This document shows positions 53,369 to 61,659 of a DNA stretch of 64,000 bases, piece after piece. Position numbers and translations under genes: made by a program. The notes under the pieces are model-generated. The model worked only from the letters and a program-made list of their open reading frames with translations. It had not been told where the DNA came from and ran no database searches. Every line of letters starts with the position of its first letter. Position 1 is the first letter of the stretch. Source of the DNA: Bacteroidales bacterium (GTDB taxonomy: Bacteria; Bacteroidota; Bacteroidia; Bacteroidales; P3); NCBI GenBank assembly GCA_017530105.1, contig JAFXMW010000033.1, forward strand, positions 1 to 64,000, given 5' to 3'.

Positions 53369-53916
53369 TAAAACAGGCATTTATGGTAAACAACTATAAA
53401 ATCAGTCAACCAAAGGCGGCTGACAATGGGCTGTTTGCTCTTTCATCATTCTGGGTGATTCTTTTCCAAATTCTAAAAACTGCTGCCTTTCTCTCACGCA
53501 ATGGAAAAGTATGCTCTATATTTAAAAACATTATCTTAGAACAATCTTACAATCAACAAATATACATTTATCCCCCAAAAAACACTCACAAAAACACACC
53601 GATAGCACTACAATAAGTATCCTAAAAACACACTTTCCTCACCCCTATCAGATAGTTTTTTGTGAGTGCAGTGACTCAAAAAGATTAAGATACGAAGACC
53701 AGCAACATGTCGACAACAACCATAGGGTATCGATTTTTTCCTTCAAAACTAAGGATAAAGACTCCATGCCCACCCCTACCCCTCCATTAGGAAGGGATGA
53801 ACATTACATTATTCCGAACACTCCTTATGATTACGGGCTGATTGCCCGTTCTCTTACAAAAAAAACCGGAATGTCTCACGACACTCCGGCATGAAAAAGT
53901 TTATTTTTAATTGCAC
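53369..53916. other. Intergenic region between hsdR and the acyl-CoA synthetase gene
   Basis: 548 bp between convergent genes. It contains an ACGGGC/GCCCGT palindrome (53833-53849) and the terminator of the minus-strand gene. The 77-residue frame at 53383-53616 has no family match and I do not support it. Confidence 0.6.
53857..53889 (-). terminator. Terminator of the acyl-CoA synthetase gene
   Basis: On the minus strand CCGGAGTGTC pairs with GACATTCCGG (one mismatch, loop GTGA), followed by eight T. Confidence 0.9.
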
Positions 53917-55989
53917 TTACTTTTCTAAGCGGATGCGGGCATCCACGGCGGTGACGTAGCGCGGGTTGCCCAGCAAGGGGTTGAGGTCCATCTCGGCAAT
54001 CTCGGGAGCGGCCTGCACCAGTGCGCTGACACGGGCAATCTGGTCGGCATAGAGGTCGATATTCACGGCCTCTTGTCCACGCACTCCCTGCAGGATCTTA
54101 TAGCCACGCAGCTTGGTGAGGGCTTCCTTGGCCTCTGCGGCACTGATGGGGGCGAGAGCACTCTGCACGTCCTTCAGCACCTCGATGAAGATACCACCCA
54201 AGCCAAAGAATATCTGATGGCCGAACTTCGGGTCCTTGATGGCTCCGATATACACGTCGGTACCGTCGAGCATGGGGTACATCTCCACAGCGTAGGTCTC
54301 GGGGATGACGATAAGGCGGTTGAACTCCTTCTCTACCGTGGCGAGGTCTTTCACGCCGAGGGTGACACCACCCACGTCGCTCTTGTGCAGGGGACCCACC
54401 ACCTTCATCACCAGTGGCACATCCTTGCTGCATCCCACCTCTTTGGCAAAGGCGAGGGCATCCTCCACTTTCGACACCTCTACGCTCTTCTTGCGGCTGA
54501 TGCCAGCGGCATCCAGCAGCTCGTTGTAGTCGGCAATCTCCATATAGCCGCTCTTGCAGCGTTCCACGGTCTTGCGGATACGGGCCACGTCGATGGCGGG
54601 CTGCTCCACATTCTCGGGCTGAGGCTTGGGAGTGTTGTACACTTTGCAGATGGCATTGCCCAGCACACACTCCTCGGGGAAGTTGATGTTGCCCATATCA
54701 ATAAACTCCTGGATTTCGTCCTTCACATTGATGATGGAAGGCAGCACGGGGAAGATGGGCTTCTTGCAGGTCTTCATCTTCTCGTTGAGCAGGGCGTACA
54801 CCTCGCGGTTGGAGAAGAGTCCGGGGGAACCGAAAATCACCACCGAGAAATCGATGTCGGTGTACTCGTTCTCAACGGTGTCGATGATATAACCCAGCTG
54901 CTCTGCCGTACCCGTGGCGAGGAAGTCGATGGGGTTGCCCACCGATGAACCACCGAACAGTTTCTCCAGCAGGGCGGGGCTGGCGGGATGCTCTTTGAGG
55001 CTGGGCACCTCGATGCCGTTGTTGCTCAGCACGTCGGTGAGCATGACGGCGGGGCCGCCGGCATGGGTGATGACGGCACAGCGGTTGCCCTTGATTTCGG
55101 GATACATGAACACACCGCACACGGTGGTCAGCTCCTGACGGTTCTGGCAACGGACGATACCAGCCTTGCGGAACAGGGCATCGACGGCGGCGTCGTTGGT
55201 GGCCAAAGCACCCGTGTGGCTCGAAGCGGCACGGCTACCGGCGGCACTGCCACCGCTCTTGATGGCGGCAATATGGCAGCCCTTGTTAATCAGGCTGCGG
55301 CTGTGCTTGAGCAGGCGCTGCGGGTCGCCGACCTTTTCCATATACAGCATGATGACATGGCTCGACTTCTCGGGGTCGAAAGTCTCGTCGAGGTGTTCCA
55401 ACACATCCTCGATGCCCAGCTGAGCGCTGTTACCTACAGCCCACACGCTGTTGAACTTCAGACCGTTGGTCATGCCGTATTCCTTGATGAACACTGCCGT
55501 GGCACCGCTGCCGGTGATGAAATCCACACCCTTGGGGTCCAGCTTGGGGATAGGCGTGTCGAAACAGCCGCTATAGTTGGTGTTGAGGAATCCCGTGCAG
55601 TTGGGGCCAATCAACGAGCCGCCCACAGCGTTGATGCTGTCGACGATGTGCTTCTCGATGGCGGCGCCCTCGGCGTTCTCCTCCGAGAAACCGGCGCTCA
55701 CGATGATGAAGCCCTTGGTGCCCTTCTGCTGTGTCAGTACATCGACAGTCTGGGCACAGAACTTGGCGGCAATGCAGAGGATAGCGCAGTCCACCTGAGG
55801 CAGATCCTCGACCTTGGCAAAGCACTTGATGCCCTGCACCTCGGTCTCCTTGGGGTTGACGGCGTAGACGGGACCGCTGAAGTTACTCTCCAGCAGGTTC
55901 TTCAAAGCCTTGCCACCAGGTTTGTGAATATCGCTTGATGCACCGCAGATGACGATGCTGCGGGGATTTAAAAGTTCTTTTGCTATCAT
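53917..55989 (-). CDS. Acetate/acyl--CoA ligase (ADP-forming), fused subunits
   Basis: Makes ATP from acetyl-CoA or another acyl-CoA with release of the acid, a substrate-level ATP step in anaerobes. The 690-residue protein has a CoA-binding domain (IVICGASSDIHKPGGKALKN), two succinyl-CoA-ligase-like domains with SHTGALATNDAAVDALF carrying the catalytic His, and a C-terminal ATP-grasp domain (VPLVMKVVGPLHKSDVGGV). This is the alpha-beta fused form. Together with korAB it would couple ferredoxin-dependent oxidation to ATP gain; the preferred acid is not known. Confidence 0.92.
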   Translation of the reverse strand: MIAKELLNPRSIVICGASSDIHKPGGKALKNLLESNFSGPVYAVNPKETEVQGIKCFAKVEDLPQVDCAILCIAAKFCAQTVDVLTQQKGTKGFIIVSAGFSEENAEGAAIEKHIVDSINAVGGSLIGPNCTGFLNTNYSGCFDTPIPKLDPKGVDFITGSGATAVFIKEYGMTNGLKFNSVWAVGNSAQLGIEDVLEHLDETFDPEKSSHVIMLYMEKVGDPQRLLKHSRSLINKGCHIAAIKSGGSAAGSRAASSHTGALATNDAAVDALFRKAGIVRCQNRQELTTVCGVFMYPEIKGNRCAVITHAGGPAVMLTDVLSNNGIEVPSLKEHPASPALLEKLFGGSSVGNPIDFLATGTAEQLGYIIDTVENEYTDIDFSVVIFGSPGLFSNREVYALLNEKMKTCKKPIFPVLPSIINVKDEIQEFIDMGNINFPEECVLGNAICKVYNTPKPQPENVEQPAIDVARIRKTVERCKSGYMEIADYNELLDAAGISRKKSVEVSKVEDALAFAKEVGCSKDVPLVMKVVGPLHKSDVGGVTLGVKDLATVEKEFNRLIVIPETYAVEMYPMLDGTDVYIGAIKDPKFGHQIFFGLGGIFIEVLKDVQSALAPISAAEAKEALTKLRGYKILQGVRGQEAVNIDLYADQIARVSALVQAAPEIAEMDLNPLLGNPRYVTAVDARIRLEK

Positions 55990-56008
55990 ATAAAAGGTTT
56001 TATTATTA

Positions 56009-56079
56009 TCGGATTATTCAGATTATTCAGATAACACGGATTATTCGGATTACTCAGAATTATCAGACTACTCAGAAAT
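56009..56079. repeat. Degenerate ATTATTCAG tandem repeats
   Basis: Between pepD and the synthetase gene, words such as GGATTATTCAGATTATTCAG, GGATTATTC, GGATTACTCAG, AATTATCAG and GACTACTCAG follow each other with a period of about 9-10 nt. No coding potential. Confidence 0.7.
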
Positions 56080-57533
56080 TATTTCACCTTGGGCATGGCG
56101 GCGAGGGCTGCCAGCAGGTACTCGTAGAACTTCTTGCTGCTCTCGATGTTGGCGCGCTCGTCGGGGCTGTGGGGGCTGTTGAGGGTGGGGCCAAAGGAAA
56201 TCATCTCCATGTCGGGGTACTTGCCGCCCAGCAGGCCGCACTCCAGTCCGGCGTGGATGGCCACCACGGCGGGTTCCTTGCCATAGAGTTTCTTATAGGT
56301 CTGCTTCATGGTCTTCAGCAGGCCGCTCTCCATGTTGGGTTTCCAGCCGGGATAGGCACCCGTCAGCTGGCAACGGCCACCGGCCAACTCGGCCAGGCAA
56401 ACCAGACGCTCGGCCAAAGCCTCTTTAGCCGAATCCACCGAGCTGCGCAACAGGGCTTTGATAGTGAAGTTCTTGCCATTGGTGTTCATGATGGCCAGGT
56501 TGAGCGAAGTCTCCACCAAACCTTCCATGTCCTTGCTCATGCGGATGACGCCGTTGGGGGCGATCATCACCGTGTTGATAAGCTTCTGGGTATCGGCCTC
56601 GGTCATGACCTTGGGGTACATTCGAACAGGTTCCAGCTTCATGAAGAAGTCAGGCTCCACGCGGCCCAGTTCCTTCTTCACCCAAGCGGCCACCTTCTCC
56701 AGTTCTGCCACAATGCAGTCCTTATGAGCCTTGGGCATGGCAAAGGTAATCATAGCGTCGCGGGGGATGGCATTGCGCATATTGCCGCCGTCGACATTGA
56801 TGAGGCGGATACCGCAATCGGCAACCCAACGGATGTGACGGAACAGCAACTTGTTGGCGTTGGCACGTCCGGTGTTGATCTCCATACCGCTGTGACCGCC
56901 CTTCAGACCGCCGATAATCAAGCGCATAGCGCAATAATCTTTGGGAGCGGCCTCGGTGGCGTAGGGGATGGTGATGGTGGCGTCGATGCCGCCGGCGCAA
57001 CCCACATACAGCTCGCCCTCGGTCTCGCTGTCGAGATTCAACAGATATTTACCCTTCAGTTCACCGCGTTTCAACCCGAAGGCACCGGTCATGCCGGTCT
57101 CTTCGTCGGTGGTGATAAGAGCCTCGATGGGGCCGTGCTTGATGGTCTTGCTCTCCAGCACTGCCATGGCGGCAGCCACACCCAAGCCGTCGTCGGCTCC
57201 CAAGGTGGTGTCGCAAGCATACACCCAACCGTCGACAATCTTAGTCTCGATGGGGTCCTTCATGAAATCGTGCACCTTGCCGGCACGGGCCTGAGGCACC
57301 ATGTCCATGTGAGCCTGCAGCACCACAGGGCATACATTCTCCATGCCCGGGGTAGCAGGTTTGCTCATGATGATGTTGCCGACCTTGTCGACACGACAGT
57401 CGATATTACGTTCTTTTGCCCAACCTACGAGGTAGTCGCGAACAGCCTCTTCGTGCTTCGACGGACGGGGGCAACGAGTGAGGTTATAGAAATTACCCCA
57501 CAGTTCTTTTGGCTCTAAGTCTTTAATTGTCAT
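56079..57533 (-). CDS. pepD: Cytosol non-specific dipeptidase (aminoacyl-histidine dipeptidase)
   Basis: Zinc-dependent dipeptidase of the M20 family, recycling peptides. The ATG at 57533 (MTIKDLEPKELWGNF) gives 484 residues and the normal family N-terminus; the frame is open nine codons further. Metal-binding motifs are VVLQAHMDMVPQ, TLGADDGLGVAAAM, TTDEETGMTGAFGL and HAGLECGLLGGKYP; GHSGMEINTGRANA lies in the lid domain. Convenient for an amino-acid-fermenting life style. The gene downstream is the acyl-CoA synthetase, separated by a repeat. Confidence 0.95.
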   Translation of the reverse strand: MTIKDLEPKELWGNFYNLTRCPRPSKHEEAVRDYLVGWAKERNIDCRVDKVGNIIMSKPATPGMENVCPVVLQAHMDMVPQARAGKVHDFMKDPIETKIVDGWVYACDTTLGADDGLGVAAAMAVLESKTIKHGPIEALITTDEETGMTGAFGLKRGELKGKYLLNLDSETEGELYVGCAGGIDATITIPYATEAAPKDYCAMRLIIGGLKGGHSGMEINTGRANANKLLFRHIRWVADCGIRLINVDGGNMRNAIPRDAMITFAMPKAHKDCIVAELEKVAAWVKKELGRVEPDFFMKLEPVRMYPKVMTEADTQKLINTVMIAPNGVIRMSKDMEGLVETSLNLAIMNTNGKNFTIKALLRSSVDSAKEALAERLVCLAELAGGRCQLTGAYPGWKPNMESGLLKTMKQTYKKLYGKEPAVVAIHAGLECGLLGGKYPDMEMISFGPTLNSPHSPDERANIESSKKFYEYLLAALAAMPKVK

Positions 57534-57569
57534 GATATTATTATTTAAATTGATATTCAATGTTGTTTG

Positions 57570-57577
57570 CGAAGATA
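57570..57577 (-). promoter_or_regulatory. -7 box variant TATCTTCG for pepD
   Basis: Minus-strand near-match to TAnnTTTG (one base off), 36 nt upstream of the pepD start. Confidence 0.4.
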
Positions 57578-57622
57578 CGAATATTTTTTGAATTATTTGT
57601 TAAAATGCAGAAAAAAAGTAGT

Positions 57623-57630
57623 AATTTTGC
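57623..57630 (+). promoter_or_regulatory. -7 box TAATTTTG for the radical SAM gene
   Basis: Matches TAnnTTTG but ends 3 nt before the ATG at 57634. If used, the mRNA would start at or just inside the start codon (leaderless). Confidence 0.5.
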
Positions 57631-57633
57631 AAC

Positions 57634-58518
57634 ATGAAATGTAACAACTGCCCCCGACAATGTGCCGTAGACCGTGTCACTTCGCGCGGTTTCTGCCTTG
57701 CCGGCCCCGAGCCCGAGGCCGCCGCCATCTGCGTCCACCGAGGCGAGGAACCCCCCATCAGCGGCCAGCGCGGCATCTGCAACATCTTTTTCTCCCACTG
57801 CAACCTGCAGTGCCTCTACTGCCAGAACCACGCCATCAGCCGCGGCAACCCCGTCCCGCGCTACGTGGGTGTCGACGCCATTGCCGACCGCGTAGCCCAG
57901 CTGCTGCCGCAAACCGAGAACATCGTCGGACTGGTAAGCCCCTCGCACTATGCCGACAGCATCCCCGCGCTGGTGGAGGCGCTGCACAGCCGCGGACTCT
58001 TCCCGACCATAGTCTACAACACCGGGGGCTACGACAGTGTCGAAACGCTCCGAGCCCTGGCACCCTATATCGACGTCTACCTGCCCGACTTCAAATATGC
58101 CGACCCCCTGCTGGCGCAACGCTACAGCCACGCCCCCGACTACCCGCAGGTGGCTCTCGCCGCCCTCCGCGAGATGTACAACCAAAAAGGCTCCGCGCTC
58201 CCCACCGACGACCGCGACATAGCCTTTCGCGGCATCATCGTGCGGCACCTTGTCCTCCCCGGACAGGTGGACAACAGCCTCGCCGTCCTCGACACCCTTG
58301 CCGACATCTCCACCAACCTCCACATCGCACTCATGGCGCAGTACTTCCCGCCCGCCGACAACCTCCCCGACCAGCTGGGACGCACCCTCACCCAGGAGGA
58401 ATACACCCTCGTCACCGACCACTTCCACGCCCTCGGCCTTCACCGCGGATGGGTGCAGGAACTCGACGCCCAAGCCAACTACCGCCCCGACTTCACGCAA
58501 GACCAACCCTTCCACTAA
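57634..58518 (+). CDS. PflA-like radical SAM protein
   Basis: 294 residues. The radical SAM cluster motif CNLQCLYC has Cys56, Cys60 and Cys63. A further Cys set at the N-terminus (CNNCPRQC and GFC: residues 3, 6, 10, 21) suggests an extra iron-sulfur site. This layout fits the pyruvate-formate-lyase-activating-enzyme-like group whose partners are often unknown. No glycyl-radical enzyme is in the window. The gene and its follower are markedly more GC- and C-rich than the surroundings. Confidence 0.85.
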   Translation: MKCNNCPRQCAVDRVTSRGFCLAGPEPEAAAICVHRGEEPPISGQRGICNIFFSHCNLQCLYCQNHAISRGNPVPRYVGVDAIADRVAQLLPQTENIVGLVSPSHYADSIPALVEALHSRGLFPTIVYNTGGYDSVETLRALAPYIDVYLPDFKYADPLLAQRYSHAPDYPQVALAALREMYNQKGSALPTDDRDIAFRGIIVRHLVLPGQVDNSLAVLDTLADISTNLHIALMAQYFPPADNLPDQLGRTLTQEEYTLVTDHFHALGLHRGWVQELDAQANYRPDFTQDQPFH

Positions 58519-58558
58519 CCCTCTCTGTCAATCCTTTTTTTTATAAAGAATCCACGCT

Positions 58559-59155
58559 ATGCCTCCAACCCCGAAAAACCGCTATTTCGACGACCCCGAA
58601 TTCAAGTTCGACAACACCGCCATCGTGTTGCTCAACACCAGTTTTGCCAACTACGAGTTTGTCGCCGCCCTCAACCAAGCCTACAACCTCAGCCTCACCC
58701 GCATCGACGACCTCGTGCTCGACGTCACCTCCTACCCCTGCTTCATCTACCAAGACTCTGTCGCCTGGCTCTATTTCGTCATGCTCGAGCGGCCCTCTTT
58801 CACCCCTGCCAACGCCGTGTTCGAATACTACGACAAAATGCTCCTCATCCGCGGCCGCGACGCCAAGTATTTCCAACAAAGGCTCTACGACGACCTCACG
58901 CTCCCCCGTCCCGAGCCCCCCGCCGACGAACTGCAGCTGCACCACCGTTGGGAGTTGCTCAACATGCTGTGCGAAGGTGTCTTCGAACCCGCCACCTTCA
59001 ACCTAAAAGACAGCCTCGGCCTCACTCAAACCTCGCTCTACTCCGGCCCCGACGGTGCCATGCCCCGCCGCCTGCAAACCTTCATCAGCCAACTGAGACA
59101 ATTCCTCACCGACGCCTTTGCCACCTTCGAATGGCACCTCTCCAACCCCGACTGA
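58559..59155 (+). CDS. Hypothetical protein, possibly IPExxxVDY-like
   Basis: A soluble 198-residue protein. The middle (YEFVAALNQAYNLSLTRIDD, then LYFVMLERP and YYDKMLLIRGRDAKYFQQRL) has the order of features of the Bacteroidota IPExxxVDY family, but the defining motif is not present and the C-terminus is longer. I treat the assignment as weak. It follows the radical SAM gene with a 40-nt gap on the same strand and shares its high GC, so an operon is likely. Confidence 0.6.
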   Translation: MPPTPKNRYFDDPEFKFDNTAIVLLNTSFANYEFVAALNQAYNLSLTRIDDLVLDVTSYPCFIYQDSVAWLYFVMLERPSFTPANAVFEYYDKMLLIRGRDAKYFQQRLYDDLTLPRPEPPADELQLHHRWELLNMLCEGVFEPATFNLKDSLGLTQTSLYSGPDGAMPRRLQTFISQLRQFLTDAFATFEWHLSNPD

Positions 59156-59247
59156 ACAAGCCTGACACTCAAAGCTTTCCATATCTTTGCCCCCTCCCTG
59201 CCGCACCCCCTCTGACCGTCCATCGGTAACACGCTGTCCCTCCGCTA

Positions 59248-59302
59248 CATATATATCACATATATATCAGTTATATATCACCTATATATCCGTTATATAT
59301 TC
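59248..59302. repeat. Five 11-bp AT-rich direct repeats
   Basis: Units at 59248, 59259, 59270, 59281 and 59292: CATATATATCA twice, GTTATATATCA, CCTATATATCC, GTTATATATTC. The period is exactly 11 bp with no spacers, close to one helical turn. The surrounding sequence is GC-mixed, so the array stands out. Confidence 0.85.
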
Positions 59303-59555
59303 AACAAAGGGAAAAGTCATATACAACCATAAGAAAATCTGCGGAGAAAAAGATAATCTCCACCTGCCAGAGGGCCTCCTTCTTCACCGTCCTCAACGTC
59401 AAGACAGACAGCCCGCGACAGAATCATTAACACGACAAGCGGACTGCTGCTTTTTTCCACAAACGGATGATTTCCCAAGTAGTGTCTTTCGCCCTATTTC
59501 TATGCTTTTTTTATATACTTATTGACAAAAAAAAGAACACGTCACATTTTTTTTG

Positions 59556-59563
59556 TATCTTTG
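59556..59563 (+). promoter_or_regulatory. -7 box TATCTTTG for the 7TM-HD gene
   Basis: Matches TAnnTTTG, 57 nt upstream of the ATG at 59621. Confidence 0.65.
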
Positions 59564-59620
59564 CATTTTCAAACAGGGCTGTGGAGACCTGCAAATTGTT
59601 AATACAATAATATCTATGCC

Positions 59621-61633
59621 ATGCAACTGAAGAATATCATCTTTGCCACCGTCAAGCACTTGCCGTTGCTGACCAAAGTGCTGCTGATGTTGGTGACGTC
59701 GGCGTTGATACCCCTGATGTTTCCGAGCGACGGGCAGGGAGAGCACTATGACTATGCCGAGGGAAGTATCTGGAGAAACGACGACCTGGTTGCCCCCTTC
59801 GACTTTTCGGTACAGAAGACGCCAAGCGAGATAGAGCAACAGACCGCCGCCGCCAAGGCGGAGCTGACCCTTTACTATCACTATGACCCGACGGCCTACG
59901 GACGTGCCGTGGAGCAGCTGAACACCCTGGCGCGTCACCGCGACGGCCTGAACCTGAAACAGCTGAGGCGTACGGTGGACAGCATCTACAGCATTGGCTA
60001 TGTGGAGACCCCCGAGGATATGCCCGATTTCGAGAACCATACCCTTATACTGCTGGACGGCAACATAGGGTCGGAACATACGGCAAACGAATATGTCACC
60101 GCCGTGGACGTTGCCAGCCACTTGCTGCGCGACAGTGTGCTGGTGCCGAGTATTGTGTACGATGCCAACAGGACCCGTGTGGAGCTGGATTCGCGTATTT
60201 CGCAAATGGTCACCTCGACGGGAATGGTAAAACAGGGGCAGCGTATCGTTGCCAAAGGCGAGACGGTGACACCGGTGACCGCCCGCATCATTGCCTCGCT
60301 TGAGCAGGAGAACGACAAACTGTTCCGTGACAATTACCACCCATGGGGACGCTACGCCGGGCAATTGATACTGTGCATTATCTCCTTCGTGGCCCTGTAT
60401 ATGTTCCTGAAGAACACCCGCCACTCAATACTGGAGGACAACCGCAAGGTGACATTTGTAATGGTGCTGGTGTTGCTGGCCTCGGCGGCCACGGCATTGG
60501 TGTCGAGCCAGAGACCCGAATTGGTGCTGATAGTGCCGCTGTGTATCGTGCCCATCATGGTGAGGATATTCTTCGACATGAGGGTAGCCCTGTATGTGCA
60601 TATCATCACTATCATCATTTTGGCCAATATGGTGCCAAACCCCTTCGAGTTCATCTTCTACCAGTTGATTGCCGGAATGATGTCGATTGTGACGGTGCGG
60701 AATTTCGAGAGCAGGAGCAAGTTCTTTGTGGTGAGCGGGGTGATTTTCCTTTCGTATGCATTGATTTACACTTTCGGCGTGCTGAGCCAGGAGAGCACCT
60801 TGGACGGCATCACGTTAGACCGATACCTGGTGTTCTTCCTCAATGCCCTGCTCACGCTGCTGGCCTACCCGTTGATATTTGTGTTTGAACGGATGTTCGG
60901 GCTGACCACTAACCTGACGTTGATGGAGCTGTCGTCGACCAACACCCCTGCATTGCGTGAGCTGTCGCGCAACGCCCCCGGCACCTTCCAGCACTCGATG
61001 CAGGTGGCCAACATCAGCGAAGACCTGATTAACGAGATTGGCGGCAACGCCCTGCTGGCCAAAGTGGGTGCGCTGTACCACGATATAGGCAAGGTTGCGG
61101 CCCCGCTCTATTTCACCGAAAACCAGAACGGTGGGTTCAATCCCCACGACGAGCTGGAATACCGCGAAAGCGCCGCCATCATCATACAGCATGTGCGGTC
61201 GGGTCTGGAGTTGGCCAAGAAGTACCACCTGCCTTCAGCGGTGCAGGACTTTATCCGCACACACCACGGCACCACCATGACGGGATATTTCTACGCCAAA
61301 CAGAGGAACGAGCATCCCGACGAGCCGATTGACGCGGCGGATTTCCAGTATCCAGGGCCTACGCCTTTCTCGCGCGAGACGGCAGTGGTGATGATAGTGG
61401 ACAGCGTGGAGGCCGCCTGCAAGAGTTTGAAGAATCCCGACAACGAGGCCATAGGGCGGCTGGTGGACCAGATAGTGGACAGCAAGATAAGCCAGAACCA
61501 GCTGCAGAACTGCGACCTTACCTTCGGCGACATCAGCCGTGTGCGCAATATGCTGAAGACAAAAATGCTGAGCATTTACCATGCCCGTATTTCATACCCC
61601 GTGGTGAACAGCCAGACAACAAACCGGAAATAA
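59621..61633 (+). CDS. 7TM-HD family phosphodiesterase (PgpH-like)
   Basis: Membrane-bound enzyme expected to degrade cyclic di-AMP. 670 residues: an N-terminal helix (about 16-34), an extracytoplasmic domain (about 40-240), seven membrane helices (about 245-440), and a cytoplasmic HD domain with ALYHDIGKVAAPLYF (His487, Asp488) and FIRTHHGTTMTGYFY. The order matches 7TM-7TMR-HD proteins. The YfhO-like gene follows 26 nt later on the same strand. Confidence 0.92.
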   Translation: MQLKNIIFATVKHLPLLTKVLLMLVTSALIPLMFPSDGQGEHYDYAEGSIWRNDDLVAPFDFSVQKTPSEIEQQTAAAKAELTLYYHYDPTAYGRAVEQLNTLARHRDGLNLKQLRRTVDSIYSIGYVETPEDMPDFENHTLILLDGNIGSEHTANEYVTAVDVASHLLRDSVLVPSIVYDANRTRVELDSRISQMVTSTGMVKQGQRIVAKGETVTPVTARIIASLEQENDKLFRDNYHPWGRYAGQLILCIISFVALYMFLKNTRHSILEDNRKVTFVMVLVLLASAATALVSSQRPELVLIVPLCIVPIMVRIFFDMRVALYVHIITIIILANMVPNPFEFIFYQLIAGMMSIVTVRNFESRSKFFVVSGVIFLSYALIYTFGVLSQESTLDGITLDRYLVFFLNALLTLLAYPLIFVFERMFGLTTNLTLMELSSTNTPALRELSRNAPGTFQHSMQVANISEDLINEIGGNALLAKVGALYHDIGKVAAPLYFTENQNGGFNPHDELEYRESAAIIIQHVRSGLELAKKYHLPSAVQDFIRTHHGTTMTGYFYAKQRNEHPDEPIDAADFQYPGPTPFSRETAVVMIVDSVEAACKSLKNPDNEAIGRLVDQIVDSKISQNQLQNCDLTFGDISRVRNMLKTKMLSIYHARISYPVVNSQTTNRK

Positions 61634-61659
61634 ACACTTAACGAAACAATATATACAAA

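Larger units (their letters stand above)
59156..59620. other. Intergenic region with an 11-bp periodic AT array and a promoter
   Basis: 465 bp without a supported gene. It holds the array at 59248-59302 and the -7 box at 59556-59563. The open frame 59187-59525 runs through the array and is not credible. Confidence 0.6.

Noticed and set aside
59187..59525. 112-codon frame before the 7TM-HD gene
   Set aside because: It runs through the 11-bp AT array and has no protein family features.
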